A stretch of 64,000 nucleotides of DNA from Phytopseudomonas dryadis (GTDB lineage: Bacteria > Pseudomonadota > Gammaproteobacteria > Pseudomonadales > Pseudomonadaceae). The position numbers and the translations under genes were made by a program. Positions 1 to 8,269 of this stretch are shown here, piece after piece. The notes under the pieces are model-generated. The model had not been told where the DNA came from. It did no database searches and worked only from the letters and a program-made list of their open reading frames with translations. Position 1 is the stretch's first letter, and every line of letters begins with the position of its first letter. The stretch covers positions 207,500-271,499 of the forward strand of contig NZ_QJUM01000003.1 in assembly GCF_004327355.1 (NCBI RefSeq), read 5' to 3'.

Positions 1-228
1 AACCTGGTGGTCAGCAAGCTGCGCGAGGAGTTGCAGGCGGGCAACTGCAACTCAGGCAGCTTTCAGGCCATCCAGGGCGGAGAGACCTTCACCATCAACA
101 GCCACCCGCGCAATGTCAGCCTGGCGATCGGCAGCGGCTCGGTCGAACAGTCGATGTGCGCACTCTCGGTGGATAGCACCAGCCTGGGTGGCAGGATCTG
201 TGTCGGAGCGGTGCCATGCGACAACTGA
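1..228 (+). CDS. C-terminal part of an unassigned protein, probably a minor pilin (5' end outside window)
   Basis: Frame 1 is open from the window edge to a TGA at 226-228, giving 75 residues. The piece contains three Cys residues, two near the C-terminus, and a short beta-rich sequence like the globular tail of a minor pilin. No diagnostic motif remains because the N-terminal prepilin signal would lie upstream. The call rests on context: it overlaps the start of a PilW-like gene by 13 bases (ATG at 216), and a PilX-like gene follows, as in fimT/fimU-pilV-pilW-pilX clusters. PilV or FimU/FimT type are the likely identities. The function is inferred, not seen. Confidence 0.5.
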   Translation, partial: NLVVSKLREELQAGNCNSGSFQAIQGGETFTINSHPRNVSLAIGSGSVEQSMCALSVDSTSLGGRICVGAVPCDN

Positions 229-899
229 ACAACCAGCATGGCATCACCCTGGTCAGCCTGATGGTCGGCACCGTACTGTCGATGCTGACCATCCTGGCGA
301 TGCTCGCCCTCTACAAGAACCTTATCCAGGTCGCGGTGGTCGCCACGAAAGATGCCAACCATGACGGGCAGCTGGCATCGGCCCTGCTGGTCGCGCAGCT
401 GGAATTGCAGAGTGCCGGCTTCGGCATGGACGGCACGGTCGCGGATGCCTTCTACCTCCCTACGGCGAAACCCGCCCTGCTCTGGCGCTACCGCACAAAT
501 CCTGACAACCCGGCCTCGAGTTGGTGCATGGGCCTTCTCGACCGCCCCTCCAGCGGCGGCTCGCGCACCCTGACCCTGCTGAAAAAATCGAACTGCAACG
601 ACGCCTTGAGTGCCCGCTCGCTCGCTGACGACACCGCGACGCTGAAGGCCTCCTGGCAGGACGACGGGGTGATCGATCTGGCCACCCTGATGCCGACGAC
701 AACCGGCCCCTTGCTGGCGTTCGAGAAGAACGATGCGGTGGCATGCAGCACGTTCAGCAGCAGTGATGGCGCCCTGCATCCGCTGATAACCCTGAAGGCG
801 ATGAGTAGTTCCGCCCTGGCCAGCTCGGCGACAAGCACGCCGGTCCAGCCCATAAGCTACCGGGTCTGCCTTTCCAACCTCGTCAGCACATCGCCTTAA
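216..899 (+). CDS. PilW-like minor pilin / prepilin-type N-terminus protein
   Basis: This 227-residue protein starts with a short basic leader, then His-Gly followed by ITLVSLMVG and about 20 hydrophobic residues, the layout of a type IV prepilin. Prepilin peptidase would cut after Gly9. In family members the fifth mature residue is usually Glu; here it is Ser. The remainder (residues 35-227) is a globular domain with scattered Cys and Ser/Thr-rich stretches and matches PilW in size and position. It overlaps the preceding gene by 13 bases and ends 12 bases before the next ATG, so the three are probably co-translated. The likely role is a minor pilin of the type IV pilus initiation complex. 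The PilW assignment is from context and N-terminus only. Confidence 0.6.
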   Translation: MRQLNNQHGITLVSLMVGTVLSMLTILAMLALYKNLIQVAVVATKDANHDGQLASALLVAQLELQSAGFGMDGTVADAFYLPTAKPALLWRYRTNPDNPASSWCMGLLDRPSSGGSRTLTLLKKSNCNDALSARSLADDTATLKASWQDDGVIDLATLMPTTTGPLLAFEKNDAVACSTFSSSDGALHPLITLKAMSSSALASSATSTPVQPISYRVCLSNLVSTSP

Positions 900-911
900 G
901 GAGCAAGGATC

Positions 912-3122
912 ATGAGATCGGTATCGAGAGGCAAGATGGCTCTGCATGCCCGGCAACGCGGCATGGCGACGATCCTGGTGGTCATGCTGGCCGGCATGGC
1001 GCTGACGGTTACCGCGCTGGGCATCATGTACTCGGTACGCACGAGTCAGGACAAGCAGGTCACCGTACATGCCACCACGCATTCGCAGGCGGGCGCCTGG
1101 GTCGCCGTGGAAGCGTTGCGCCTGTACCTGCAGACTCTGGACAAGGACGCTCTCGATGGCCTGGCAGCGTCCGCTCAGCTCGCATTCACCATCGCCGGCA
1201 ACAAGGTCACGGCGCAGAACTTCGCCCTCGAGCCGATAACCGGCGATACGAACAACACCCACCGTTTCGCGACCGATATCAGTTACCAGGACGTTGCCGC
1301 GCGGGCCTCGTCAACCATCAGCGTGGTGTACGACGTCATTCCGGCCAACAGCGCGACAACGCCAAGCCGGGAGCCGTGGAGCGATGTGCTCAACATCTAC
1401 AACGACCTGAACATGACGGGCGGGATCAGCATCCTGGGAGGCGACCTGGCCAAATTCAACGTCGACGGTTCGGTCAACCTGGACAGCGCCTCCATCACCG
1501 GAATTAAGACCCTCAAGGCCACCGGCAACATATCCATCGGCAGTGGCATCAAGGTCGAGGAACTGTACTCCAATGGCGATATCAGCCTGACCGGCTCGGC
1601 CAGCGTCCTCAGCGCCTCAGCCCTGGGCAACATCACGACCAACAGCGGCGGCTCCCAGGGTGTGCTCAACGCCAACGGCAACATCATCATCACCAACGGC
1701 AGCGTTGCCACGGCCAATGCGCTGGGGTTCATCACCGCCAGCAGCGGGGGAACGCATGGCACCTTCACCGCCGCCAAAACCATCTCGATCAGCAACGGCA
1801 GTACCACGCTGGCGAATGCGGAAGGCAACGTGACGCTCACCGGCGGCAGCGCGACGACCGTGAACAGCGAGTCGAACGTATCGTCGTCCTCCCAGCAGGT
1901 CTCGACGATCAACGCCAACGGCTCCGTCACGGCATTATCTCCTGTGAACATCAATGCAACGGGTGATGTCACGCTCAACGGCTGGGGCAGCGCCAATGTC
2001 AGGAGCAAGGGCTCGGTCACGGTCAACAGCGGTAACCTGAGCAGCGTGCTGGCCAGCGGCAACCTCACCTTCAACGGCTGGGGCAGTGCCTCGGGAACCA
2101 TTGGCGGCACCCTGACCAAGGAGCAGCAATACAATGGCAATGTCAACGTCAATGTCCAGCCCGGCCTGGTCGTCGAGGTGCCGACCGTCGATGTCGTGCC
2201 GATGGCCCAATTGAGCGCATTCACCCTGACGCGCCCGAGGGTGGACGCCTATGGCCTGAAAACGTCGGCCAACTACGTTTTCCAGAGAGAGAACGGCAGG
2301 ACCAAGGTCACGGTGCGTAACATCAACGGCATCGCCGACGGCGACTACTACATCGGCTACTACCAGGCGCAAAGCAACGACCGGGTCGACTACCTGTGCA
2401 AGGAAGTGAACAGCAGCGGCTTGTGCACCTCTCCGGCCACCTACGCCGACACCCACACCATCTGCCAGGGCAACTCCAACCAGAACGCCTGTTTCTCCTA
2501 TGCCAACGACACCTGGAGCGTGACGGGCAAGAACCTGGCGCCCGGGGTCATGTGGTTCGAGGGCAACCTGAGCCTGGTCAACGGCAACTTCTACAACACC
2601 TTCATCGCGACCGGCAATATCGGCACCAGCGGCGGACATACGACCACCGCCGTCAACTACGCCGGTTACAACGCCATCTGCCTGAACCAGTACCCACAGA
2701 ACGCGACCACACGCTTCGCAGGGCTCTACCCCACCAACTTCTGCAACCAGGCCAACGCCAGCCTGATTATCAACAGCATCGGCAATATCGCCCTGCTCGC
2801 GGGCGGCTACCAGGACACCACCTTCTCGGGCGGCACCATCGATCTGGGCTCATCCTCCAAGATCTATGGCAGCGTGATCGCCGGCGATCTTCTGCTCACC
2901 GGCGGCGATACCACGATCAGCGGCTACGTCACGGCTGCCGGCCAGGGCAGCGGCACGAGCAACAACTGGGGCGGTAGCACCACCATCGACCTGCGCAACC
3001 TTCCCGCTGGCTACGACCCCGGCGGCATCCCCGACATGGGCGAGATCTGCAGCGTGAACTGCACCGGCAACCAGACCAGCTGGCCCGGCCAGGCCAAGGT
3101 CCTGTGGTCGCGCTACCTGTAA
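912..3122 (+). CDS. large PilX-like pilin protein with repetitive beta-helix-like body
   Basis: A 736-residue protein. Residues 13-50 hold a prepilin-like signal: RQRG followed by MATILVVMLAGMALTVTALG, without Glu at position 5, as in PilX-type minor pilins. Residues 50-150 resemble the stalk region. From about residue 165 to 400 there are short repeats of roughly 19-22 residues rich in Gly, Ser, Asn and Thr (cores such as GNITTNSGG, GNVTLTGG, GDVTLNGWG, GNLTFNGWG), the pattern expected of a parallel beta-helix or bactofilin-like fold. Residues 400-736 form a further domain with several Cys pairs. Ordinary PilX is under 200 residues, so this is several times larger. It follows the PilW-like gene by 12 bases with a ribosome site (AAGGAG) before the ATG. 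A large pilus-tip or adhesin-like protein is the best inference; no experimental function is known to me. Confidence 0.6.
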   Translation: MRSVSRGKMALHARQRGMATILVVMLAGMALTVTALGIMYSVRTSQDKQVTVHATTHSQAGAWVAVEALRLYLQTLDKDALDGLAASAQLAFTIAGNKVTAQNFALEPITGDTNNTHRFATDISYQDVAARASSTISVVYDVIPANSATTPSREPWSDVLNIYNDLNMTGGISILGGDLAKFNVDGSVNLDSASITGIKTLKATGNISIGSGIKVEELYSNGDISLTGSASVLSASALGNITTNSGGSQGVLNANGNIIITNGSVATANALGFITASSGGTHGTFTAAKTISISNGSTTLANAEGNVTLTGGSATTVNSESNVSSSSQQVSTINANGSVTALSPVNINATGDVTLNGWGSANVRSKGSVTVNSGNLSSVLASGNLTFNGWGSASGTIGGTLTKEQQYNGNVNVNVQPGLVVEVPTVDVVPMAQLSAFTLTRPRVDAYGLKTSANYVFQRENGRTKVTVRNINGIADGDYYIGYYQAQSNDRVDYLCKEVNSSGLCTSPATYADTHTICQGNSNQNACFSYANDTWSVTGKNLAPGVMWFEGNLSLVNGNFYNTFIATGNIGTSGGHTTTAVNYAGYNAICLNQYPQNATTRFAGLYPTNFCNQANASLIINSIGNIALLAGGYQDTTFSGGTIDLGSSSKIYGSVIAGDLLLTGGDTTISGYVTAAGQGSGTSNNWGGSTTIDLRNLPAGYDPGGIPDMGEICSVNCTGNQTSWPGQAKVLWSRYL

Positions 3123-3174
3123 CGTCAGCTCCAGCAGGGTCTCCACGGCGGCGTCCTGCGCCCCGTGGCCCGTC

Positions 3175-3819
3175 TCAACTGCGGCTCTCGAGCAACAGCG
3201 CGCCGCCTTCCTCACGCCATCCCACCCGGCCCAGGAAACTCATGCCCAGCAGCACCTCGCCGGGCGCTTCGCCTTCCAGCACGACCGCATCGACAGCCGT
3301 CACCTCCAGGTGCCCGACCTTCACGCTATCGATACGCACCTTCCAGCCCTTGACCTGGCCGTTGGCCGTGCTCACCAGGATCGGGCTCCCCTGCGCGAAG
3401 TCGATGCCGATACGCCGGGCATTCGGCTCGCTGAGGGTGACGTAGGTGGCGCCGGTATCCAGCAGAAACTGCACCGAATGACCGTTGACAGCGCCAACCG
3501 GCCAGTAATGCCCGCCAACCCCGCGCGCAACGGAGTGCCGGACGCCGGGTGACCCATCCCGGCTCGCCCCCACTTCCCGGCTCAGGCTGTAGGCCCGCTC
3601 CACCCCGTCGACACGCAGCACCGCGCCGCGGCTGTCGGCGCTCACCACTTCCACGCCGCCAGGGCCGGTCTGCCCCACACGCACCAGCTGGCGTTGCCCC
3701 TCGAGCGACAGCACCGCGGCGCCGGGAAACAGGCCCACCACCTGTACCTGGGTGGCGGCCCGGGCCAACGGCGCCGTCCCCAGCAATACCGCGATACAGC
3801 CGTATGTCAGTCGACGCAT
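3175..3819 (-). CDS. retropepsin-like aspartic protease, periplasmic
   Basis: 214 residues with an N-terminal signal peptide (hydrophobic stretch 5-20 ending ARAA). The C-terminal half has the single aspartyl protease motif FLLDTGATYVTLSE near residue 118, then a hydrophobic-Gly motif LLGMSFL around residue 195, as in clan AA retropepsin-like proteins that act as dimers. Residues 22-100 form a variable N-terminal segment. It starts 15 bases after the stop of the solute-binding protein gene and is probably in the same transcript. It is convergent with the pilin gene, and I see no strong terminator in the 52 bases between them. Substrate unknown. Confidence 0.8.
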   Translation of the reverse strand: MRRLTYGCIAVLLGTAPLARAATQVQVVGLFPGAAVLSLEGQRQLVRVGQTGPGGVEVVSADSRGAVLRVDGVERAYSLSREVGASRDGSPGVRHSVARGVGGHYWPVGAVNGHSVQFLLDTGATYVTLSEPNARRIGIDFAQGSPILVSTANGQVKGWKVRIDSVKVGHLEVTAVDAVVLEGEAPGEVLLGMSFLGRVGWREEGGALLLESRS

Positions 3820-3834
3820 CGATGCCTCTCGTGG

Positions 3835-4560
3835 TCAGTCGAAGGGGTAATACTGTTGCCAACGCTCGAAGATCGGCCGCAGGGTGCCCTGCTCGACCAA
3901 CTCGTCCATGCGCCGGTCATACAGCGCGGCCAGCGCGTGGCCCTGCGGGGTATCGGCGAAGCCGATGTACAGCGGCAGCCGGATCAGGTCGGTGACGCGA
4001 TAACGCGACGGATCGTCGGCCTCGGCGAGCACCTCTTCGACCTCGGGTCGGGCATCGATGTAGTAGTCGGTATGGTCATAGGCGAGCATCGGCAGGATAC
4101 CGCCACGGCGCAGCAGCTCGTTGTAGTGATGCAGATTGGGCATGTAACGCTGGTAGGCGTAGCCGCGCATCCACACCAGCCGCGACTCGCCGAGCGTCTG
4201 CAGCTCGGGCACCGGTTTTTCCGCCAGGCCCAGGGCGCTGATCTGGTCGGAGTCGTAGTGCCAGCGCGGATAGATCACCCCCGTGCCGACCTCGTCCAGG
4301 TAGGAAGCCACCCAGGCATCCGCCTCGCCACGCTGCACCAGGCCGACCGAACGGGTATAGGGCACGATCTGCACCTCCAGGCGCACCCCGGCCGGCTCGA
4401 AGATCAGGCGCAGGATATCCCAGGACATGCCCGTGCCATCGGCATTGGTGCGATCGACCCAGACATCGCTGGCCAGGCGGATCTGCGCGGGCACGCTCGA
4501 CTCCGCCCAGGCACAGGCGCCGAGCATCCACAGCAGAGCCAGCCAGCCAACTCGGCGCAT
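3835..4560 (-). CDS. periplasmic solute-binding protein, SBP_bac_3 type
   Basis: 241 residues from the ATG at 4558-4560, chosen because a GGGAGGG ribosome site lies just upstream and the protein then begins with a signal peptide (MRRVGWLALLWMLGACAWA). An in-frame extension to 4620 would bury the signal peptide. The mature part resembles extracytoplasmic amino-acid-binding proteins (features: MSWDILRLIFEPAGV, YTRSVGLVQRGEADAW, final helix with ERWQQYYP). No permease or ATPase gene is adjacent, so it may be an orphan sensor or transporter component. It follows pgpA by 14 bases. Ligand unknown. Confidence 0.75.
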   Translation of the reverse strand: MRRVGWLALLWMLGACAWAESSVPAQIRLASDVWVDRTNADGTGMSWDILRLIFEPAGVRLEVQIVPYTRSVGLVQRGEADAWVASYLDEVGTGVIYPRWHYDSDQISALGLAEKPVPELQTLGESRLVWMRGYAYQRYMPNLHHYNELLRRGGILPMLAYDHTDYYIDARPEVEEVLAEADDPSRYRVTDLIRLPLYIGFADTPQGHALAALYDRRMDELVEQGTLRPIFERWQQYYPFD

Positions 4561-4574
4561 TCGCCCTCCCGCGC

Positions 4575-5108
4575 TCAAGCGAAGCCCAGACTCGTCGCCA
4601 GGCCGTTGGCCCAGCCCCATACCAGCACCTGCATGGCCAGCCAGGCGAACACGCCGGCCAGCACGTCGTCGAGCATGATGCCGAAGCCGCCGTGGACATG
4701 GCGGTCGATCCAGCGGATCGGCCAGGGCTTGATGATGTCGAACAGGCGGAACATCAGAAAGCCCACCAGCACCCAGCCCCAGCCTTCAGGCACCAGCCAG
4801 AGGGTGATCCACATGCCGACCATCTCGTCCCAGACGATACCTTCATGGTCATGCACGCGCAGGTCTTCGGCGACCTTGCCGCACAACCACACACCGAACA
4901 GCATAGTGATACCGAGCATCAGCCAGTAGCCCCAGTCCGGCAACATCTGCCACAAGGGGATGAACGGCACCGCGACCATCGAGCCCCAGGTGCCGGGCGC
5001 TTTCGGCAGGGTTCCGGCACCGAACCCGAAGGCCAGGAAATGCCAGGGGTTGCGCCATACGGATGGCGGCACGAACTCGGCGGGAACTTGCTTGGGATGA
5101 TCAGTCAC
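4575..5108 (-). CDS. pgpA: phosphatidylglycerophosphatase A
   Basis: 177-residue membrane protein that removes the phosphate from phosphatidylglycerophosphate to give phosphatidylglycerol at the inner membrane. Visible family signatures: GFGAGTLPKAPGTWGS (residues 28-43), WDEMVGMWITLW (93-104), RLFDIIKPWPI (121-131) and GGFGIMLDDVLAG (140-152), separated by hydrophobic segments. The start is GTG at 5106-5108, overlapping the thiL stop by four bases (GTGA), so translation is probably coupled. The length is normal for the family. The thiL-pgpA pairing is the standard arrangement in pseudomonads. Confidence 0.95.
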   Translation of the reverse strand: MTDHPKQVPAEFVPPSVWRNPWHFLAFGFGAGTLPKAPGTWGSMVAVPFIPLWQMLPDWGYWLMLGITMLFGVWLCGKVAEDLRVHDHEGIVWDEMVGMWITLWLVPEGWGWVLVGFLMFRLFDIIKPWPIRWIDRHVHGGFGIMLDDVLAGVFAWLAMQVLVWGWANGLATSLGFA

Positions 5109-6070
5109 GGAGGGGTTCCAAAATGTTGGTAGCCACTGTGCAGCGGCGTGAGGATCCGACCGGCGGCATCCAGCAGACGCACGCCCTGCCCCGCCTCGAC
5201 ATGACCGATCACGTGCACCGTCTGCCCGCCGGCCTGCAGGTCAGGCAGGTGCTCAGGCGCTAGAGTAAAGGCCAGCAGGTAGTCGTCGCCACCGCTGAGC
5301 GCCAACTGGCATGCGGCGTCCTCGCCGACACAGGCGAGCAGCGCGGCCGATAGCGGCAGGCGCGCCTGCTCGATGACCAGCGCGACCCCGGAAGCCCGGG
5401 CGATATGGCCGCAGTCGGCCAGCAGGCCATCGGAAATATCCAGTGCGGCCGTCGCCAGGCCACGCAGCGACAGCCCCAGGGCCAGCTGCGGTTGCGGCGA
5501 CCAGTAGCGCTCGAGCAAGAGCGCGGCAATGCTGTCCGCCACCTGCCGCTGGCCCAGCACCAGCGGCAGCGCCCCGGCGGCATCGCCCAGGGCACCGCCC
5601 ACGCACAACAGATCGCCGACACGCGCGCCCTGGCGGGTCAGCGCCATGCCCCGGGGCACACGCCCGAACACGGTCAGGGTCAGGCTGAGCGGGCCACGGC
5701 AGGTATCGCCGCCGACCAGTTGCACGCCACAGCGGCGCGCCATGCGCTCCAGCCCGGCGGTCAATCCCGCCAGCCAGTCGCTCGACACGCTCGGCAGGGT
5801 CAGCGCCAGGGTGAACGCCAGCGGCGTGGCGCCCATGGCCGCGAGATCGCTGACCGCAACGGCCAGGGCGCGCTGGCCGAGCAGGCGGGCATCGGCCTCG
5901 GCGGGAAAATGCACAGCCTCGACCAGGGTGTCGGTGGACACCGCCAGCTGTTCGCCGGCGGCCAGTTCGAGCAGGGCGCAGTCGTCGCCGATACCGAGCG
6001 CCACGCCATCGGCCCCCTGCGCACAGGCGGCAGTGGCGAAGTAATGACGGATCAGCTCGAACTCGCCCAA
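5105..6070 (-). CDS. thiL: thiamine-monophosphate kinase
   Basis: 321 residues. Phosphorylates thiamine monophosphate with ATP to thiamine diphosphate, the active cofactor. The N-terminal ATP-binding segment GIGDDCALL (residues 26-34) and the metal-binding STDTLVEAVHF (44-54) are typical, as are VSDLAAMGATP, GGDTCRGPLSLTLTVFG and SGGDDYLLAF of the PurM/ThiL fold. The start is TTG at 6068-6070, five bases after the nusB stop. The protein then begins MGEFELI, as in relatives, so the rare start codon is accepted. It lies between nusB and pgpA in one minus-strand transcript. Confidence 0.93.
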   Translation of the reverse strand: MGEFELIRHYFATAACAQGADGVALGIGDDCALLELAAGEQLAVSTDTLVEAVHFPAEADARLLGQRALAVAVSDLAAMGATPLAFTLALTLPSVSSDWLAGLTAGLERMARRCGVQLVGGDTCRGPLSLTLTVFGRVPRGMALTRQGARVGDLLCVGGALGDAAGALPLVLGQRQVADSIAALLLERYWSPQPQLALGLSLRGLATAALDISDGLLADCGHIARASGVALVIEQARLPLSAALLACVGEDAACQLALSGGDDYLLAFTLAPEHLPDLQAGGQTVHVIGHVEAGQGVRLLDAAGRILTPLHSGYQHFGTPP

Positions 6071-6075
6071 GACAC

Positions 6076-6552
6076 TCAGCGCTTGAAGTCGCGGACTTCG
6101 TCGGCGCGCAGTTTCGGCGCCAGCTTGTCGAGCACGCCGTTGACGAACTTGTGCCCGTCGGTGGCGCCGAAGACCTTGGCCAGCTCGATGCCTTCGTTGA
6201 TCACCACCCGGTAAGGCACGTCGATGCGGTTACGCAACTCGTAGGTGGACAGGCGCAGGATGGACAGCTCGACCGGGTCGATCTCGTCCAGCGGGCGATC
6301 GAGCAACGGTTCGAAGGCGCTGTCGATTTCGCTCTTCTGCCGTGGCACGCCGTGCAGGATCTCGTGGAAGTAGGCGCCGTCGACCGCGCTGAAGTCGTTG
6401 TCGACCCGAAACTGCGCCTCGATCTCGTTGAGCGCCTGACCGGCGATGTGCCAGGAGTAGAGGGCCTGCATGGCCAGGGTACGGGCCTGACGCCGGGCCA
6501 GCACCTTGGCGCTCGGGCCCTTCTTGGCCGGCTTGCTGTCGTTCTGGCTCAC
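6076..6552 (-). CDS. nusB: transcription antitermination factor NusB
   Basis: 158 residues from a GTG at 6550-6552. This start overlaps the ribH stop in a GTGA and gives the expected N-terminus, a short Lys-rich tail and then [22 protein letters not shown]. The all-helical NusB core continues to [31 protein letters not shown]. An upstream ATG in the same frame lies inside ribH and would add 61 implausible residues. NusB with NusE (S10, also in this window) binds boxA RNA and promotes read-through of rRNA operons. The ribH-nusB coupling is widely conserved. Confidence 0.95.
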   Translation of the reverse strand: MSQNDSKPAKKGPSAKVLARRQARTLAMQALYSWHIAGQALNEIEAQFRVDNDFSAVDGAYFHEILHGVPRQKSEIDSAFEPLLDRPLDEIDPVELSILRLSTYELRNRIDVPYRVVINEGIELAKVFGATDGHKFVNGVLDKLAPKLRADEVRDFKR

Positions 6553-7025
6553 TTGGCCTCCAACTGCGCCAGCAGGCTGACCATTTCCAGGGCGGACAGG
6601 GCGGCTTCGGCGCCCTTGTTGCCGGCCTTGGTGCCGGAACGCTCGATGGCCTGCTCGATGGAGTCGACGGTCAGCACACCGAAAGCGACCGGCACGCCGA
6701 ACTCCATGGACACCTGGGACAGGCCCTTGGTGCACTCACCCGCCACGTATTCGAAATGCGGGGTGCCGCCACGGATGACCGCGCCGAGGGCGATGATGGC
6801 GTCGTACTCGCTACGCTGGGCGACCTTCTGCGCCACCAGGGGAATCTCGAACGCGCCCGGCGCGCGGATGAGGGTGATGTCGCTTTCGCTCACGCCATGG
6901 CGGACCAGCGCATCGATGGCGCCGCTGACCAGGCTTTCGACCACGAAGCTGTTGAAGCGGCCGACCACCAGGGCGTAGCGGCCCTTGGCGGCGATGAAAT
7001 TACCTTCGATGGTCTTCAGTGTCAT
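6549..7025 (-). CDS. ribH: 6,7-dimethyl-8-ribityllumazine synthase (type I copy)
   Basis: 158 residues. Condenses 3,4-dihydroxy-2-butanone 4-phosphate with the ribitylamino-pyrimidinedione to form the riboflavin precursor. Family motifs visible: [14 protein letters not shown] near residue 20, [10 protein letters not shown] near 57, [19 protein letters not shown] (residues 80-98, containing the catalytic His) and [15 protein letters not shown]. Length and sequence fit the icosahedral enterobacterial-type enzyme. A second lumazine synthase of a different type lies at 8956-9414. A 142-base hairpin-rich gap separates it from ribBA upstream, and it overlaps nusB by four bases. Confidence 0.95.
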   Translation of the reverse strand: MTLKTIEGNFIAAKGRYALVVGRFNSFVVESLVSGAIDALVRHGVSESDITLIRAPGAFEIPLVAQKVAQRSEYDAIIALGAVIRGGTPHFEYVAGECTKGLSQVSMEFGVPVAFGVLTVDSIEQAIERSGTKAGNKGAEAALSALEMVSLLAQLEAK

Positions 7026-7167
7026 AGCGGGTTCTCACGATGTATTAAAGAGCCAGGGCAGGCCACGGCAGGCCCTGAAAAATATAGACGATGGCCGTCA
7101 GGGCGCAGCGTCGTCGCAGCGCCTCGACCCGCCACCCGGGTGGCGGGCGCGCAGCGCCCGGCCCCCT
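7026..7167 (-). other. hairpin-rich ribBA-ribH intergenic region
   Basis: This gap carries a 20-base perfect palindrome (7128-7147, CCCGCCAC/GTGGCGGG arms). A second small hairpin, CCCCCT/AGGGGG at 7162-7179, overlaps the ribBA stop codon. No run of U follows either hairpin, so simple termination is not shown. An A/T-rich patch at about 7080-7086 could hold a promoter -10 for ribH, but no good -35 was found. It may be an RNA-processing or attenuation site. Confidence 0.35.
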
Positions 7168-8256
7168 TTATTTAGGGGGCAGGTATTCTACAACTTCCAG
7201 ATCGAAACCGGATATCGCATTGAACTTCATCGGTGCGCTCATCAGGCGCATCTTGCGCACCCCGAGGTCGCGCAGGATCTGCGAACCGGCACCGACCGTG
7301 CTGTAGGTGCTCGGCGCCTTGCTGGCGGCGCCGTCCGCCTCGCGGATATGCGCCAGCACTTCGTCGCCATCCAGCGAATGGCCCAGCAGCAGCACCACGC
7401 CGCTGCCGGCATTGGCCACTTCGGTCATCGCCGCGCGCAGGCTCCAGCGTCCGGGCTGGCGCACCATCAGCAGGTCGCGCATCGGGTCCATGTTGTGCAC
7501 GCGCACCAGGGTCGGCTGTTCTGGGCAGATGGTGCCCAGGGTCAGGGCCATGTGCACGTCGCCTTCCACCGAATCGCGGAAGGTCACCAGGTTGAACTGG
7601 CCAACCTCGCTGTCCAGCGGCTGTTCGGCGATGCGCTGCACGGTGCGCTCGTGGATCAGGCGGTAGTGGATCAGGTCGGCGATGGTGCCGATCTTGATCC
7701 CGTGCTGCTCGGCGAACGCTTCCAGTTCCGGGCGACGGGCCATGGTGCCGTCGTCGTTCATGATCTCGCAGATCACCCCGCTGGCCTCGAAACCGCCCAT
7801 GCGCGCCAGGTCGCAGGCCGCCTCGGTGTGGCCGGCGCGCGCCAGCACGCCACCGGGCTGGGCCATCAGCGGAAAGATGTGGCCAGGGCTGACGATATCT
7901 TCCGCGACCGCATGCTTGGCGGCGGCGGCCTGCACGGTGCGGGCGCGGTCGGCGGCGGAAATGCCGGTGGTCACCCCGATGGCCGCCTCGATGGACACGG
8001 TGAACTTGGTGCCGAAACCGGAACCGTTGCGCGGCGCCATCAGCGGCAGCTTGAGGGTCTCGCAGCGCTCGCGGGTCATCGGCATGCAGATCAGGCCGCG
8101 GGCGAAACGCGCCATGAAATTGATGTGCTCGGCGGTCACGCACTCGGAGGCGATGATCAGGTCGCCTTCGTTCTCGCGATCCTCGTCATCCATGAGGATG
8201 ACCATCTTGCCGGCACGGATGTCTTCGACGATTTCTTCGATGCTGTTCAGAGCCAT
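7168..8256 (-). CDS. ribBA: 3,4-dihydroxy-2-butanone 4-phosphate synthase with degenerate GTP cyclohydrolase II-like domain
   Basis: 362 residues. Residues 1-200 are a complete DHBP synthase domain: metal- and substrate-binding DDEDRENEGDLIIASE near residue 23, ARGLICMPMT, FGTKFTVSIEA and GHTEAACDLARM. It converts ribulose 5-phosphate to the four-carbon unit of riboflavin. Residues 205-362 resemble GTP cyclohydrolase II, but the segment that should carry the three zinc-binding Cys reads LVRVHNMDPMRDLL and has none, so cyclohydrolase activity is unlikely. This matches the known gammaproteobacterial RibB-X type. It begins 13 bases after ribE. A separate ribA is expected elsewhere in the genome. 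Confidence 0.93.
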   Translation of the reverse strand: MALNSIEEIVEDIRAGKMVILMDDEDRENEGDLIIASECVTAEHINFMARFARGLICMPMTRERCETLKLPLMAPRNGSGFGTKFTVSIEAAIGVTTGISAADRARTVQAAAAKHAVAEDIVSPGHIFPLMAQPGGVLARAGHTEAACDLARMGGFEASGVICEIMNDDGTMARRPELEAFAEQHGIKIGTIADLIHYRLIHERTVQRIAEQPLDSEVGQFNLVTFRDSVEGDVHMALTLGTICPEQPTLVRVHNMDPMRDLLMVRQPGRWSLRAAMTEVANAGSGVVLLLGHSLDGDEVLAHIREADGAASKAPSTYSTVGAGSQILRDLGVRKMRLMSAPMKFNAISGFDLEVVEYLPPK

Positions 8257-8269
8257 GATTGGCAGTTCC

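Noticed and set aside
63..1262. 399-codon minus-strand frame across the pilin genes
   Set aside because: Composition is an antisense shadow (Arg/Gln/His-rich, no motifs) and the plus-strand pilin genes are coherent.
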